Both the position numbers and the translations under genes were made by a program. Source: Tateyamaria sp. (GTDB lineage: Bacteria; Pseudomonadota; Alphaproteobacteria; Rhodobacterales; Rhodobacteraceae). From it: DNA of 27,053 nucleotides. A model generated the notes under the pieces. The model was not told where the DNA came from, did not search any database, and saw only the letters and a program-made list of their open reading frames with translations. Shown piece after piece: positions 8,681 to 18,964 of this stretch. Positions within the stretch are counted from its first letter, which is position 1; each line of letters opens with the position of its first letter. Where the stretch lies: the NCBI GenBank assembly GCA_018668195.1, contig JABITU010000074.1:1-27053 (forward strand), in the 5' to 3' direction.

Positions 8681-8778
8681 TTTAACGAAACGCCCTAAAC
8701 ATCGAGCAATATCTACAGTAGTGAGATGTTTGATTTCCGGCTGCGTTGGGAGAGCCAAGTTTTTCGCATAACGTTTTA
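8681..8778. repeat. Diverged ~98 bp direct repeat, copy B
   Basis: Partner of 7107-7205, in the same orientation. The identical 18-base core lies at 8756-8773. The copy ends exactly at the pxpA stop codon (8776-8778, - strand), so it fills most of the 211-base gap between the two convergent genes. The rest of that gap (8565-8680) shows no gene and no clear terminator. Confidence 0.6.
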
Positions 8779-9552
8779 GCCAGCACGACCTGCAAACATT
8801 GCAACCCTTATGCCTGCCGCCTCCAACGCCCGGCGGACCGAAGCGGCGATTTCTACCGCTTCAGGCGTATCACCATGGCAGCATATGCTGTCAATCGGTG
8901 TCTCTATTCGTTTGCCACTTTCGGTTATGATTGCTTGGGCTTTGACCATATCGACCATCCGCTGTCCGGCCAGTTCAGCGTCGTGAATGACAGCGCCGGG
9001 CAGGCTGCGATCTACCAGTGTTGCATCATCGTTGTAGGCGCGATCCGCAAATATTTCGCAGGCGAAGCGGGCACCAAGGCTGCGCGCGGCACGTTCCTGC
9101 GCTGTGGCCGCCAATACCATCAGAATCGCGTCTGGATGAGCGGACAGTGCCGCTTGGTAGCAGCCGTGGGCCATGGCTTCGTCCTCAGAGGTCATGTTGC
9201 CAAGAGCACCGTGCAATTTCACATGCCGCACGGTGGCACCGAGCGCGTTGGCCATGCCAAGGGTTGCACCGACCTGCACCCGGATCGAGTTTTGCAGGGA
9301 AGAAAGGGGCATGGTGATGCGCCTGCGGCCAAACCCCTGGATGTCGACAAATCCGGGGTGCGATCCGATGCCAACGCCTTTGGACAGCGCGATGCCCATG
9401 GTCTTGGCCATCACATCTGGGTCACCTGCATGCCCACCACAGGCGATATTGGCCGAGGTCACCGTTTCCAACAATGCAGCATCATCGCCCATTTTCCAGG
9501 GACCAAAGCTTTCGCCCATGTCTGCGTTCAGATCGACCTGCATTTGTATCAT
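8776..9552 (-). CDS. pxpA: 5-oxoprolinase subunit A (LamB/YcsF family)
   Basis: 258 residues from the ATG at 9552, which overlaps the pxpC stop as ATGA; a second ATG at 9543 (MQVDLNADMGES) has AAGGAT seven bases ahead and is an equally good start. PxpA works with PxpB and PxpC in ATP-dependent opening of 5-oxo-L-proline (pyroglutamate) to glutamate. The family opening VDLNADMGESFG, then NIACGGHAGDP, GSHPGFVD, VRHVKLHGALGN and the C-terminal ICCHGDTP are all present, with the conserved Asp and His residues intact. Length is usual for the family (about 250). Last gene of pxpB-pxpC-pxpA. Confidence 0.93.
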   Translation of the reverse strand: MIQMQVDLNADMGESFGPWKMGDDAALLETVTSANIACGGHAGDPDVMAKTMGIALSKGVGIGSHPGFVDIQGFGRRRITMPLSSLQNSIRVQVGATLGMANALGATVRHVKLHGALGNMTSEDEAMAHGCYQAALSAHPDAILMVLAATAQERAARSLGARFACEIFADRAYNDDATLVDRSLPGAVIHDAELAGQRMVDMVKAQAIITESGKRIETPIDSICCHGDTPEAVEIAASVRRALEAAGIRVAMFAGRAG

Positions 9553-10571
9553 CCTTGTTCGAATGGGGATTGGTGGGCCGATACCATGCCGCCAACCAGT
9601 TGGTAACTGAGCAGATCCTGCATCGTATGAGGATCACGGATCAAGGGTTTTGCAGAGTGCCCGAGTTTGAGCAACTCGGCGTTTGCACGCGCTTGAATGG
9701 CTGCCGCATCACCTAAGCTGACAAATGAAAACCGCAACGTTGCACCGGCAGGGGCCTGTGCAACGCGCGGCAGATCGCAGGGCAATACCGTCCCGATGCG
9801 GGGATATCCGCCTGTGGTCTGGCATTCGACCATCAGGACAAAGGGCGTGCCATCACCGGTGATTTGAATGTCTCCTCGCACGATGACTTCGCTTACGATG
9901 CTCAGCTGTTTCGGGTTGGAAAAACCTGTACCGTCGCTATCAAGCCGTATGCCCTGCCGGTTCGCGCGGGGATCACGACGGAAAACGGTCGCTTCAAATC
10001 TTTCCCGGATGTCGGCGTCAAAATCCTCTGTCTGCATGCTTGCGACAATCCGGATATCGCCACCAGCAAAGCGGGGATCACGGGGCAGGGCCATGCCTAT
10101 TTCTTTGCCTTTGTCGTCTCCGATAGGCAGAGTTTGGCCAGCAGCGACAAGAGATCCAAGGCCAACCGATTGGTGTGTTGCGCGTGATCCGAGGATCGCT
10201 TTGGTTGTAATTCCCCCACCCACATGCAGGTATCCGTAGGTGCCATCTCGGCTGGGCCCGATCATCAGTTTTGTGTTCGCAGGCAAAAGATGGCTGGCAT
10301 TCCAGGCCGCGGTTTCACCGTTGATTTTTGTAGCCATTTCGGCACCAGTCAGCGCAATACGTATTGGGGCTGTTGCCTCGAACGTGCCCCCAGTGCTGAC
10401 CATTTCAAGCACGGCAAGGTCAGTACTTTGGCGTAACAGGGCGGCCCCTTCATAAACGGCGCGGTGGTCAGCTGCACCGCTGGTCGTCAGACCCTTGGCC
10501 AAAAATCCGGGTCGGCCGAGGTCTTGCACCGCGACGCCGGGCCCAATCTGCTGCACGATCAGGCCTGTCAT
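9549..10571 (-). CDS. pxpC: 5-oxoprolinase subunit C (biotin-dependent carboxyltransferase-like, AHS2)
   Basis: 340 residues, ATG start, overlapping pxpB upstream and pxpA downstream by four bases each, so the three subunits are translationally coupled. The AHS2 domain fills the protein: GPGVAVQDLGRPG near the N-terminus, TSGAADHRA, YGYLHVGGGI, then SNPKQLSIVSEVIVRGDIQ and VECQTTGGYPRIGTVLPCDL near the C-terminus. These are hallmark stretches of PxpC and of the matching half of urea amidolyase/allophanate-hydrolase-like proteins. As the neighbours are PxpA and PxpB, a 5-oxoprolinase role is the best reading. Confidence 0.92.
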   Translation of the reverse strand: MTGLIVQQIGPGVAVQDLGRPGFLAKGLTTSGAADHRAVYEGAALLRQSTDLAVLEMVSTGGTFEATAPIRIALTGAEMATKINGETAAWNASHLLPANTKLMIGPSRDGTYGYLHVGGGITTKAILGSRATHQSVGLGSLVAAGQTLPIGDDKGKEIGMALPRDPRFAGGDIRIVASMQTEDFDADIRERFEATVFRRDPRANRQGIRLDSDGTGFSNPKQLSIVSEVIVRGDIQITGDGTPFVLMVECQTTGGYPRIGTVLPCDLPRVAQAPAGATLRFSFVSLGDAAAIQARANAELLKLGHSAKPLIRDPHTMQDLLSYQLVGGMVSAHQSPFEQG

Positions 10572-11317
10572 TCCAGCACCTCTTGCAGGGCAGCGCCATT
10601 GCCATCCGCATTATGTGCCTCGATGCTGGCCAATTCTTGTAAGGTAATTGACGTGAACTGTACCTCGTCCCCGGGTGAAAGCGGAAAGGGGATGTCGCTG
10701 CGGGGGCGAAAGCACTGAAAGGCTGATTGCCCGACATGGCGCCACCCGGTTGGCGTGTCTTTGGTGAAAAGACAAATCTGGCGCACAGCGGCGACCAAGG
10801 CACCCGCAGGGATGTTCGGGCTAAGCCCGACCTGGCGGGGGATATCCCACGCTGTGCCCAGCGTGCCAAGATAGGGCTGGCCCGGCGCAAATCCCACCGT
10901 CAGGACACGCAGCCGGGTGGCGGTCAGTTCGGCTTCGGCTTCTTTGGTTGTTAAACCTGCGGCCTCTGCCGCCTCTGCCAATTGCGGTGCGCGACTTGTT
11001 CCAAAAACGGCGGGTATCGTCCACAGGGTCCGGCCAGCGGGCAAGGCAGCATTCGACCAATCACGCGATTGCAACACTTCGTTCAGGCGGGCGCGCAGCC
11101 GATCATAGCTGTATTCCGCAAGATCGGTGCGAAAAAAAGCAGACACCAATGTGCTGCTGCTTTCCATCACTTCCGGCCATTCCTGTTCGTCGACCGCCGT
11201 ACGAAACGCAATCGCTGCGCGGTTGGCTGCGTCTGTCGCCTTGTCGCCAAAGGTAACCAAAACGCCATTCAAGCCAACAGATCGAATTTTTGGGCAATCG
11301 ACGTGATTCTGTGACAT
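10568..11317 (-). CDS. pxpB: 5-oxoprolinase subunit B (AHS1 / KipI-like domain)
   Basis: 249 residues from ATG 11317; an in-frame TAG lies just upstream and no better start is seen, although the ribosome site is weak. The AHS1 domain shows TIPAVFG, the conserved LRVLTVGFAPGQPYLGTL, and near the C-terminus PTGWRHVGQS and SPGDEVQF, as in PxpB/KipI. With PxpC it forms the part that phosphorylates or activates 5-oxoproline for PxpA. First gene of the pxp set; it starts 46 bases after the end of the broken ycaQ-like gene on the same strand, so it may be read from the upstream lacI promoter. Confidence 0.92.
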   Translation of the reverse strand: MSQNHVDCPKIRSVGLNGVLVTFGDKATDAANRAAIAFRTAVDEQEWPEVMESSSTLVSAFFRTDLAEYSYDRLRARLNEVLQSRDWSNAALPAGRTLWTIPAVFGTSRAPQLAEAAEAAGLTTKEAEAELTATRLRVLTVGFAPGQPYLGTLGTAWDIPRQVGLSPNIPAGALVAAVRQICLFTKDTPTGWRHVGQSAFQCFRPRSDIPFPLSPGDEVQFTSITLQELASIEAHNADGNGAALQEVLE

Positions 11318-11363
11318 GTCGCGACACTAGCGGTTCCGCAGATCGGTGCAATTGCTGGAGGCA

Positions 11364-11911
11364 TCATTTTGAACTTTGCAACCAACCCTTTTCGAATGTA
11401 ACGGCCTCGACGCTTGCAAGTCGCTTGATCCGTTCCAGTTCATTTTCGAACGCGATCTGGGCAAAAACTGCGCCCACTTGCGCCGAACACATCGGCCCCT
11501 GATCACGGATCATATCCGTCACGGGCTGACATTGCTGTTCAAACCCATCACGCTGCCAGTTGCGCCACCTGTTGCGCAACATTTCTGCATCGCGCTGACG
11601 GCGCAGATGCCAATATGGGTAGAAATCTATTGGCACGACGGCAGCATCATGTGTCCAGTGCTCTAAAAGTGCCCGATCGTTTTCATAAAGACGTTTCAGG
11701 GCATGCGGGCGATATTGCGGTCTGCGCGAGAACAATATCAGATCATGGGCCGCGCGACCGTATTGATGCTGTCGAGCTGCACAAAGCCCAGACGTGTGAT
11801 CAGATCCAATACTGCAGGCCCCGAGGCCAGTCCTTGCGGTGCTTCCAACAGGGCATGACGATCCAGAAAAACACGGCGCGCCGCGCGGTACGTCAGCGTT
11901 AAGGGTGTCAC
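11364..11911 (-). pseudogene. YcaQ-like (winged-helix, crosslink-repair DNA glycosylase family) pseudogene, frameshifted and truncated
   Basis: The reading starts at GTG 11911, overlapping the lacI stop as GTGA, and gives TPLTLTYRAARRVFLDRHAL and, further on, GFVQLDSINTVAR. It then hits TGA, because one base appears to be missing near 11752-11755. In the next frame the protein resumes without loss as AHDLILFSRRPQYRPHALKRL and LLEHWTHDAAVVPIDFYPYW, the typical YcaQ core. It stops at 11364 after about 180 residues in total, while the family is near 400 residues, so the C-terminal half is gone. YcaQ removes interstrand DNA crosslinks in E. coli. A sequencing error could explain the frameshift but not the missing half. 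Confidence 0.8.
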
Positions 11912-12942
11912 GTCCGCAAGTTGCGCCTCAGGGTATCCCCGTAAGAAATCTTGGGACTGAGGGTGATGTTCTTTGGCGCAGGATCAGCATCTGGTTTTGA
12001 ACGATCAAGAATGATCTGTGCCGCAGCGCGCCCAATCTCAAGTCGGCAAGCGTCAGTCGTGGTCAGCTGACGGGGTAGCCCTTGCAGCAATTCTACCCCG
12101 TTAAAGCCTGAAAGCCCAATTTGGCCAGGGACATCAACGCCCTCATCGAGCAGGTACAACAGGCCCCCCGCGCCGATCATATCGTTAGAATAATATAGAA
12201 AGTCGAGATCGGGATTTTCTTTAAGCATAGTGGCGGTCATCTCGCGGCCTTTGGCCAGAGCAGATCCGCCCGAATAGAAATCACGCGCTTCAATCTCTAC
12301 ACCAGCCTTGGCAAGCCCTTCGGTCAGTCCTTCGAAGCGTTTGCGCGCGCGGTGGTCGCGTGGCATCGATGTCCCCATAAAGCCAATCCGTGAATATCCC
12401 TGTTTGAGGATGGCCTGTGCCATGTCGAGGCCCGCCTTGCGGTGCGAGATACCCACCATGCTGTCGATGGCTCTGCCGTCGGTATCCATGATTTCCACAA
12501 CCGGAATGCCCGCATGGCGAAGCATGGCTTCCGCTGCATCAGAATGTTCAAGCCCAGCGATGATCACGCCAGACGGCCTCCAGGACAACATCTCGTAGAG
12601 AACTCGTTCTTCTTTGTCGCGCATGTAATCCGTAACGCCGAAAACCGGTTGAAAGGGCGTATCTTCGAGCACCTGATTGATCCCGGTAAGAACCTCAGGA
12701 AATACCATATTGCTCAAGGAAGGGATGATGACCGCGATCAGATTAACATGTTGCGAGGCAAGTGACCCGGCAATCTGATTGGGGACATAGCCAAGGGTCT
12801 TTGCGGCCGCGAGCACCTTTTTGCGGGTGGCAGCGGATACATCTCCACGATTGCGCAGAACCCTGCTCACCGTCATTTCAGAGACGCCACACGCTGCGGA
12901 AACATCACGCAAGGTCAGCGGGCGTTGGGCGCGATCAGTCAA
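11908..12942 (-). CDS. LacI-family transcriptional regulator, GntR (gluconate repressor)-like
   Basis: 344 residues from a TTG start at 12942; a GAGG ribosome site lies just ahead and an in-frame TGA precedes it. The N-terminal helix-turn-helix reads LRDVSAACGVSEMTVSRVL (about residues 11-29) with the hinge helix at YVPNQIAGSLAS, followed by a periplasmic-binding-protein-like effector domain. The body follows E. coli GntR of the gluconate system (VIIPSLSNMVFPEVL, AGIPVVEIMD, PGQIGLSGFNG), so the effector may be a sugar acid. The operon downstream is not a sugar operon, but the sugar-acid operon at 1-7080 is a candidate target. The stop overlaps the ycaQ-like GTG. Confidence 0.9.
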   Translation of the reverse strand: MTDRAQRPLTLRDVSAACGVSEMTVSRVLRNRGDVSAATRKKVLAAAKTLGYVPNQIAGSLASQHVNLIAVIIPSLSNMVFPEVLTGINQVLEDTPFQPVFGVTDYMRDKEERVLYEMLSWRPSGVIIAGLEHSDAAEAMLRHAGIPVVEIMDTDGRAIDSMVGISHRKAGLDMAQAILKQGYSRIGFMGTSMPRDHRARKRFEGLTEGLAKAGVEIEARDFYSGGSALAKGREMTATMLKENPDLDFLYYSNDMIGAGGLLYLLDEGVDVPGQIGLSGFNGVELLQGLPRQLTTTDACRLEIGRAAAQIILDRSKPDADPAPKNITLSPKISYGDTLRRNLRT

Positions 12943-13203
12943 TGGCAGGCCTCATTTAAAAGAATGAAACAAGTTACGGATAATTTCGCACGAATTTCAA
13001 GCACTGCCAGTGTAAATCGGGATTTGAACAAGGTGAAAAGTGGTGTTGTATTCAAAAAGAGCACCAACAAAGGACTTGAGCCGAGCCTGATCGAGCGGTC
13101 TGTTCCTGACGTGCGGCGCTGTACTTAAAAAATAAAGAGGACAAAACGTTTGGAAAGCGGCAGGCTTGGCAAACCATTTTTTGAATCGTAAGACGGCGGT
13201 ATT

Positions 13204-13280
13204 GGCTCCGTGGCTCAACTGGATAGAGCAGCCCCCTCCTAAGGGGCAGGTTGCAGGTTCGAACCCTGCCGGAGTCGCCA
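13204..13280 (+). tRNA. tRNA-Arg (anticodon CCT)
   Basis: Folds as a complete 77-nt cloverleaf: acceptor GGCTCCG with CGGAGTC (one G-T pair), D stem GCTC/GAGC, anticodon stem GCCCC/GGGGC around loop CTCCTAA (anticodon CCT, reads AGG), a 5-base variable loop, T stem GCAGG/CCTGC with TTCGAAC, discriminator G and an encoded CCA. It stands alone between the lacI regulator and katG. No integrase or repeat of its 3' end was seen in the window. Confidence 0.96.
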
Positions 13281-13339
13281 TTTCCCGAAAAATGCAAATT
13301 TATTGCTCATAGATAACCAGAGCCGGGCCGTTAACCGGT

Positions 13340-13368
13340 GTTGGGCCGCCAACTACGGACGGCCCAAC
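13340..13368. terminator. Strong hairpin between tRNA-Arg and katG, possible terminator
   Basis: Perfect 9-base stem GTTGGGCCG / CGGCCCAAC with an 11-base loop. It lies 60 bases after the tRNA and 87 bases past the katG stop, where two transcription units converge. There is no U-tract on either transcript (CAAAAAG follows on the + strand), so it is not a textbook intrinsic terminator; it may stop transcription weakly or protect 3' ends. Confidence 0.4.
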
Positions 13369-13454
13369 AAAAAGTCAGAGGAGATGCCTGCCGCTGGTAC
13401 ACAGTAAATAGCCGCGTAAGTTTGACGACCTAACCCTGTTAACGACGTTTGAGT

Positions 13455-15743
<2,289 letters not shown>

Positions 15744-15890
15744 TCAAAAATTATCTGCTTTGGTCCTAAGGCCAGCTTTGCCCAACCAGCGTAACTATTG
15801 ATTCGATGGCATGCCTTCTCGTACCGGCAAGGACCTAAATAAACTCAATAATTGGCATGCGTTGAATGCAACTGGCTGCATATACGCCCG

Positions 15891-16283
15891 TCAGTTTTTT
15901 TCACGCTTTGCCACTCCATGGCCGGCTTCGGGCACATCCAGTGTTGCCCATGTCTCGTCGTGTGACGCCTTGGGTGGCATGGTACATGTCCTGTGATGTA
16001 TGCTTACTTTTGCAATGAAATTGGCCGAAATCGGCGCGGTCACGAACAGGAAGGCCATGATCAGAAATTCCTGAATGGACCACCCTTCTCCCAATATTGA
16101 AGAATGTATCATCGACCCTAGCAAAAAGGCACCTACACCTAAGGTACCAACTTTTGTGGGCGCATGCAGCCGTGTCATGGGATCATTGAATTTCAGCAGC
16201 CCTATCGCGGCCACCAGAGCGAAAAATGCACCAACCAGCAAGCAGACAGCAACAGCAACCACGGCAAAGCTTTCAATGGTCAT
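15891..16283 (-). CDS. mrpG: Monovalent cation/H+ antiporter subunit G
   Basis: 130 residues, ATG overlapping the mrpF stop by ATGA. Small membrane protein with about three hydrophobic segments. The MrpG/PhaG signature region GLLKFNDPMTRLHAPTKVGTLGVGAFLLG is clear, followed by a segment ending in FLFVTAPISANFIAK. The last ~35 residues are polar and lie outside the membrane. It is part of the Mrp complex, which moves Na+ or K+ out against protons. Last gene of the operon; no clear terminator was seen in the 225 bases before katG. Confidence 0.93.
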   Translation of the reverse strand: MTIESFAVVAVAVCLLVGAFFALVAAIGLLKFNDPMTRLHAPTKVGTLGVGAFLLGSMIHSSILGEGWSIQEFLIMAFLFVTAPISANFIAKVSIHHRTCTMPPKASHDETWATLDVPEAGHGVAKREKN

Positions 16284-16567
16284 TCGATGATATCCCCCCG
16301 CAAGACAAAGCGCGCATAAGCAACGGTTGACACGAAACCCAGCATGGCAATGATCAGGGCCGCTTCGAAATATATGCGCACGCCTTGCGCGATCCCCAGA
16401 AGCACAACCAGAGCAATGGCATTCACCACCATGGTGTCCAGCGCAAGAATGCGGTCACCAGTGCTGGGGCCAATGACCAGTCGGATCATCGACATGATTT
16501 GTGCAAGCGAAACGACCAGGAAGGAAATGATCAGCGCCGTATTCATCAGGTCAGTCGCAAAGCTCAT
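16280..16567 (-). CDS. mrpF: Monovalent cation/H+ antiporter subunit F
   Basis: 95 residues with three hydrophobic segments, the usual size of MrpF/PhaF. The conserved stretch MIRLVIGPSTGDRILALDTMVVNAIAL is present (RxxxGP...DRxxALD), as is the following EAALIIAMLGFVSTVAYARF. It overlaps mrpE upstream and mrpG downstream by four bases each. It acts only as a subunit of the membrane antiporter complex. Confidence 0.94.
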   Translation of the reverse strand: MSFATDLMNTALIISFLVVSLAQIMSMIRLVIGPSTGDRILALDTMVVNAIALVVLLGIAQGVRIYFEAALIIAMLGFVSTVAYARFVLRGDIIE

Positions 16568-17064
16568 AGAAAGATCTCCATCAGGCGGCGCTCGTAGCGT
16601 GTCTTGATTTCGTCGCGGATGGCATCCGGGTCCGGTGCATCCAGCGCGTGCACCAATAGGCTGTGCCCATCTTCCGAGAGGTCAGCCGATACTGTGCCCG
16701 GGGTCAATGTGATTGTCCCGGCCAGAACTGTAATCGCCTCTGGTTGGCGCAAATCAAGTGGGATCACCACCCAAGCTGGCTGTAGTTTTGAGTTAGGCCG
16801 GGTCAGCACGATCCATGCTACCTGAATGTTGGCAACGACGATGTCCCACATAACCAGAACAGCATATGAAAGCATACGAAGTGGTCGAATGCCTTTGGGG
16901 CGGTCCGGCCACCAAACAGATGTCATTTGCGGAATGATCACGCCTAGGATCAGCCCAAACACGACCATACCGGCCGACACATGATTTTGCAGCAAGACCC
17001 ACACGGCGGCTAAAAGCAGTGTTAACAACGGGTGTGGAAACAGCCAACGGAATGCTCGCGCCAT
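16564..17064 (-). CDS. mrpE: Monovalent cation/H+ antiporter subunit E
   Basis: 166 residues. Two N-terminal hydrophobic segments (LLTLLLAAVWVLL and AGMVVFGLILGVIIP) lead to a membrane-bound region and a soluble C-terminal domain. Typical MrpE/PhaE features are AYAVLVMWDIVVANIQVAW-like sequence (here SYAVLVMWDIVVANIQVAW), ITLTPGTVSADL and a C-terminal amphipathic helix. One base separates it from the mrpD stop. It is needed for assembly or activity of the complex, not for ion movement alone. Confidence 0.94.
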   Translation of the reverse strand: MARAFRWLFPHPLLTLLLAAVWVLLQNHVSAGMVVFGLILGVIIPQMTSVWWPDRPKGIRPLRMLSYAVLVMWDIVVANIQVAWIVLTRPNSKLQPAWVVIPLDLRQPEAITVLAGTITLTPGTVSADLSEDGHSLLVHALDAPDPDAIRDEIKTRYERRLMEIFL

Positions 17065-17065
17065 C

Positions 17066-18607
17066 TCAGTATCCCTCTTTCGGTGTGCTGAGCTTGCCGG
17101 GAGTATTCAGCACGGTGCTGATATAAGGCTCGGGCGCAAAAAGCTGTGTAGATATGTCCAGCATGTAGCGATGCGCCTGCCCGGCAAAAACGGTGTAGAC
17201 TACGAGAACGGCCACAAGACTGCCGACAGCCGCATAGGATAAAGCAGATGGTTTCTGTGTTGCTTGCGCGTCTAGTGGGTGTTGTATGCTTTGTGCCTGC
17301 CAGAACACGACACTGCCCGCACGGGCAAACCCAACGATGCTGATCAGGCTGGATACCAGAACAATCCCCCAGACCCATGCTGCATTTGGCGCCTCAAAGG
17401 CGGCATCTAAAACCAACAGCTTGCCGATGAAGCCCGACATGGGTGGCAAACCGGTCATCGCAATTGCTGCGACAAAAAATAGACCAGCCGTCATTGGTGC
17501 ACTTGCCACCGGAGGTTGGGCGGTCAACTCAAGATTTGCGCGAGTGGAACGAACCAGATCAGAAATTAGAAACAAGGCTGCAGCAGCCAGCGTAGAATGC
17601 ACAATGTAGTAGAGCGCAGCCGCGATACCCGCAGGCGTGAATAGCGAAATTGCGATCATGACCATGCCCATCGATCCGATCACCGAAAAGGCCACCAATC
17701 GGTTCAATTGTCGTGCGGCCAAAACGCCGATCATGCCAATGGCAAGTGAGGCAAGTGCGACTGGCAGCAACCACTGCCCGTGCAAACCAAGCGTCGCCAC
17801 AAGTTCTGGCGGAAAGATGATCGTGTAAACGCGGATAATTGCATAGGCCCCAACCTTGGTCATGATCGCAAAAAGGGCGGCGACCGGGCCGGGCGCCTCG
17901 GCATAGCTGGAGGGCAGCCAGAAGTGCAGCGGGACCACCGCCGCCTTGACCGCAAAGACCAGCAGCAACAATACGGCTGCCACCCGAATCCCAACCGTTC
18001 CGCCCGCGTCAATCATCCGCACGCGCAACGCCAGATCGGCCATGTTCAGCGTTCCCGTCTCAGCATAGACTGAGCCGAGTGCGAATAAGAATAATGTCGA
18101 ACCGATCAGGTTGAACAGCACATATTGCACCCCGGCGCGCAGCCGGATGTTCCCGCCTGCGTGGATCATCAAACCATAGGATGCGATCAGCAATACTTCG
18201 AAAAAAACGAACAGGTTGAACAGGTCGCCGGTCAAAAAGGCACCCATGATCCCCATTAACTGAAATTGATAGAGCGCATGAAAGTGTCGCCCTCGGACAT
18301 CCCATTCGGACCCTATTGCAAAGAGCAACACCACCAGTGCTAAAACCGAGGTCAGCAAAACCATCAAAGTGGACAGCCGGTCGGCTACAACAACGATGCC
18401 GAACGGCGCGGCCCAGTCGCCCAACTGGTACAGTGTTATGGTGCCGTCGGATGCTTGCCAGGCCAAGCCTGCTGCTACCGTGATCAGACCCATGATGCCT
18501 GCGACGGAAAATACCCGCTGAATGCCAATGTGATAGCGCGCAGCCAGCAGGATGAAGGGGGCCAAAACGGCAGGCAAAACAATTGGCGCGAGGACCCAAT
18601 GAGTCAT
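17066..18607 (-). CDS. mrpD: Monovalent cation/H+ antiporter subunit D
   Basis: 513 residues, ATG overlapping the mrpC stop. It is homologous to the proton-pumping NuoM/NuoN subunits of complex I, with about 14 transmembrane segments. Visible are FFEVLLIASYGLMIHAGG with the conserved membrane Glu, AVKAAVVPLHFWLPSSYAEAP with the conserved Lys, and IGMIGVLAARQLNRLVAFSVIGSMGM. These mark the ion-translocating core shared with MrpA. The protein sits in the inner membrane as a subunit of the six-gene-encoded antiporter. Confidence 0.95.
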   Translation of the reverse strand: MTHWVLAPIVLPAVLAPFILLAARYHIGIQRVFSVAGIMGLITVAAGLAWQASDGTITLYQLGDWAAPFGIVVVADRLSTLMVLLTSVLALVVLLFAIGSEWDVRGRHFHALYQFQLMGIMGAFLTGDLFNLFVFFEVLLIASYGLMIHAGGNIRLRAGVQYVLFNLIGSTLFLFALGSVYAETGTLNMADLALRVRMIDAGGTVGIRVAAVLLLLVFAVKAAVVPLHFWLPSSYAEAPGPVAALFAIMTKVGAYAIIRVYTIIFPPELVATLGLHGQWLLPVALASLAIGMIGVLAARQLNRLVAFSVIGSMGMVMIAISLFTPAGIAAALYYIVHSTLAAAALFLISDLVRSTRANLELTAQPPVASAPMTAGLFFVAAIAMTGLPPMSGFIGKLLVLDAAFEAPNAAWVWGIVLVSSLISIVGFARAGSVVFWQAQSIQHPLDAQATQKPSALSYAAVGSLVAVLVVYTVFAGQAHRYMLDISTQLFAPEPYISTVLNTPGKLSTPKEGY

Positions 18608-18963
18608 TTTGGTTCCTCCGTTGCCGCGTCATCTTGCGTTATGATCTGATCATCAACATGGTCGTCATTGGACCCCAGATAGGCTCCAAGTGCGATCATG
18701 ACGATGACGGCTGTCATGCCAAAGGAAATCACGATCGCCGTCAGAACAAGAGCCTGTGGCAACGGATCTGTATAGATGGACACACCGTCGCGCAGGATCG
18801 GCGGCGCACCAACCGTCAAACGACCCGAAGCAAAAAGGAATACGTTGACAGCGTAAGTCAGCAAAGAAATTCCCATGATGACCGGAAACGTACGCAAACG
18901 CAGAACCAGATAAATCCCGGCCGAAGTCAGCAAACCGATGGCAGAGGCCACAATGAATTCCAT
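18604..18963 (-). CDS. mrpC: Monovalent cation/H+ antiporter subunit C
   Basis: 119 residues from the ATG at 18963, one base after the mrpAB stop; AAGGAGG at 18973-18979 lies nine bases ahead, inside the end of mrpAB. A longer frame from 19008 is not used because MEFIVASAIGLLTSAGIYLVL is the family start. NuoK-like membrane protein with three segments and the conserved DPLPQALVLTAIVISFGMTA. The tail is polar and acidic. It overlaps mrpD by ATGA. Confidence 0.94.
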   Translation of the reverse strand: MEFIVASAIGLLTSAGIYLVLRLRTFPVIMGISLLTYAVNVFLFASGRLTVGAPPILRDGVSIYTDPLPQALVLTAIVISFGMTAVIVMIALGAYLGSNDDHVDDQIITQDDAATEEPK

Positions 18964-18964
18964 T

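Noticed and set aside
8746..9606. 286-codon open frame on the + strand over pxpA
   Set aside because: Antisense to a well-conserved pxpA; the protein looks random and has no ribosome site.
13204..13280. tRNA-Arg as the attachment site of an integrated element
   Set aside because: No integrase and no copy of the tRNA 3' end is seen in the window.
12997..13297. Overlapping open frames on the - strand around the tRNA
   Set aside because: They read through the tRNA in antisense and match no known family; no ribosome site.
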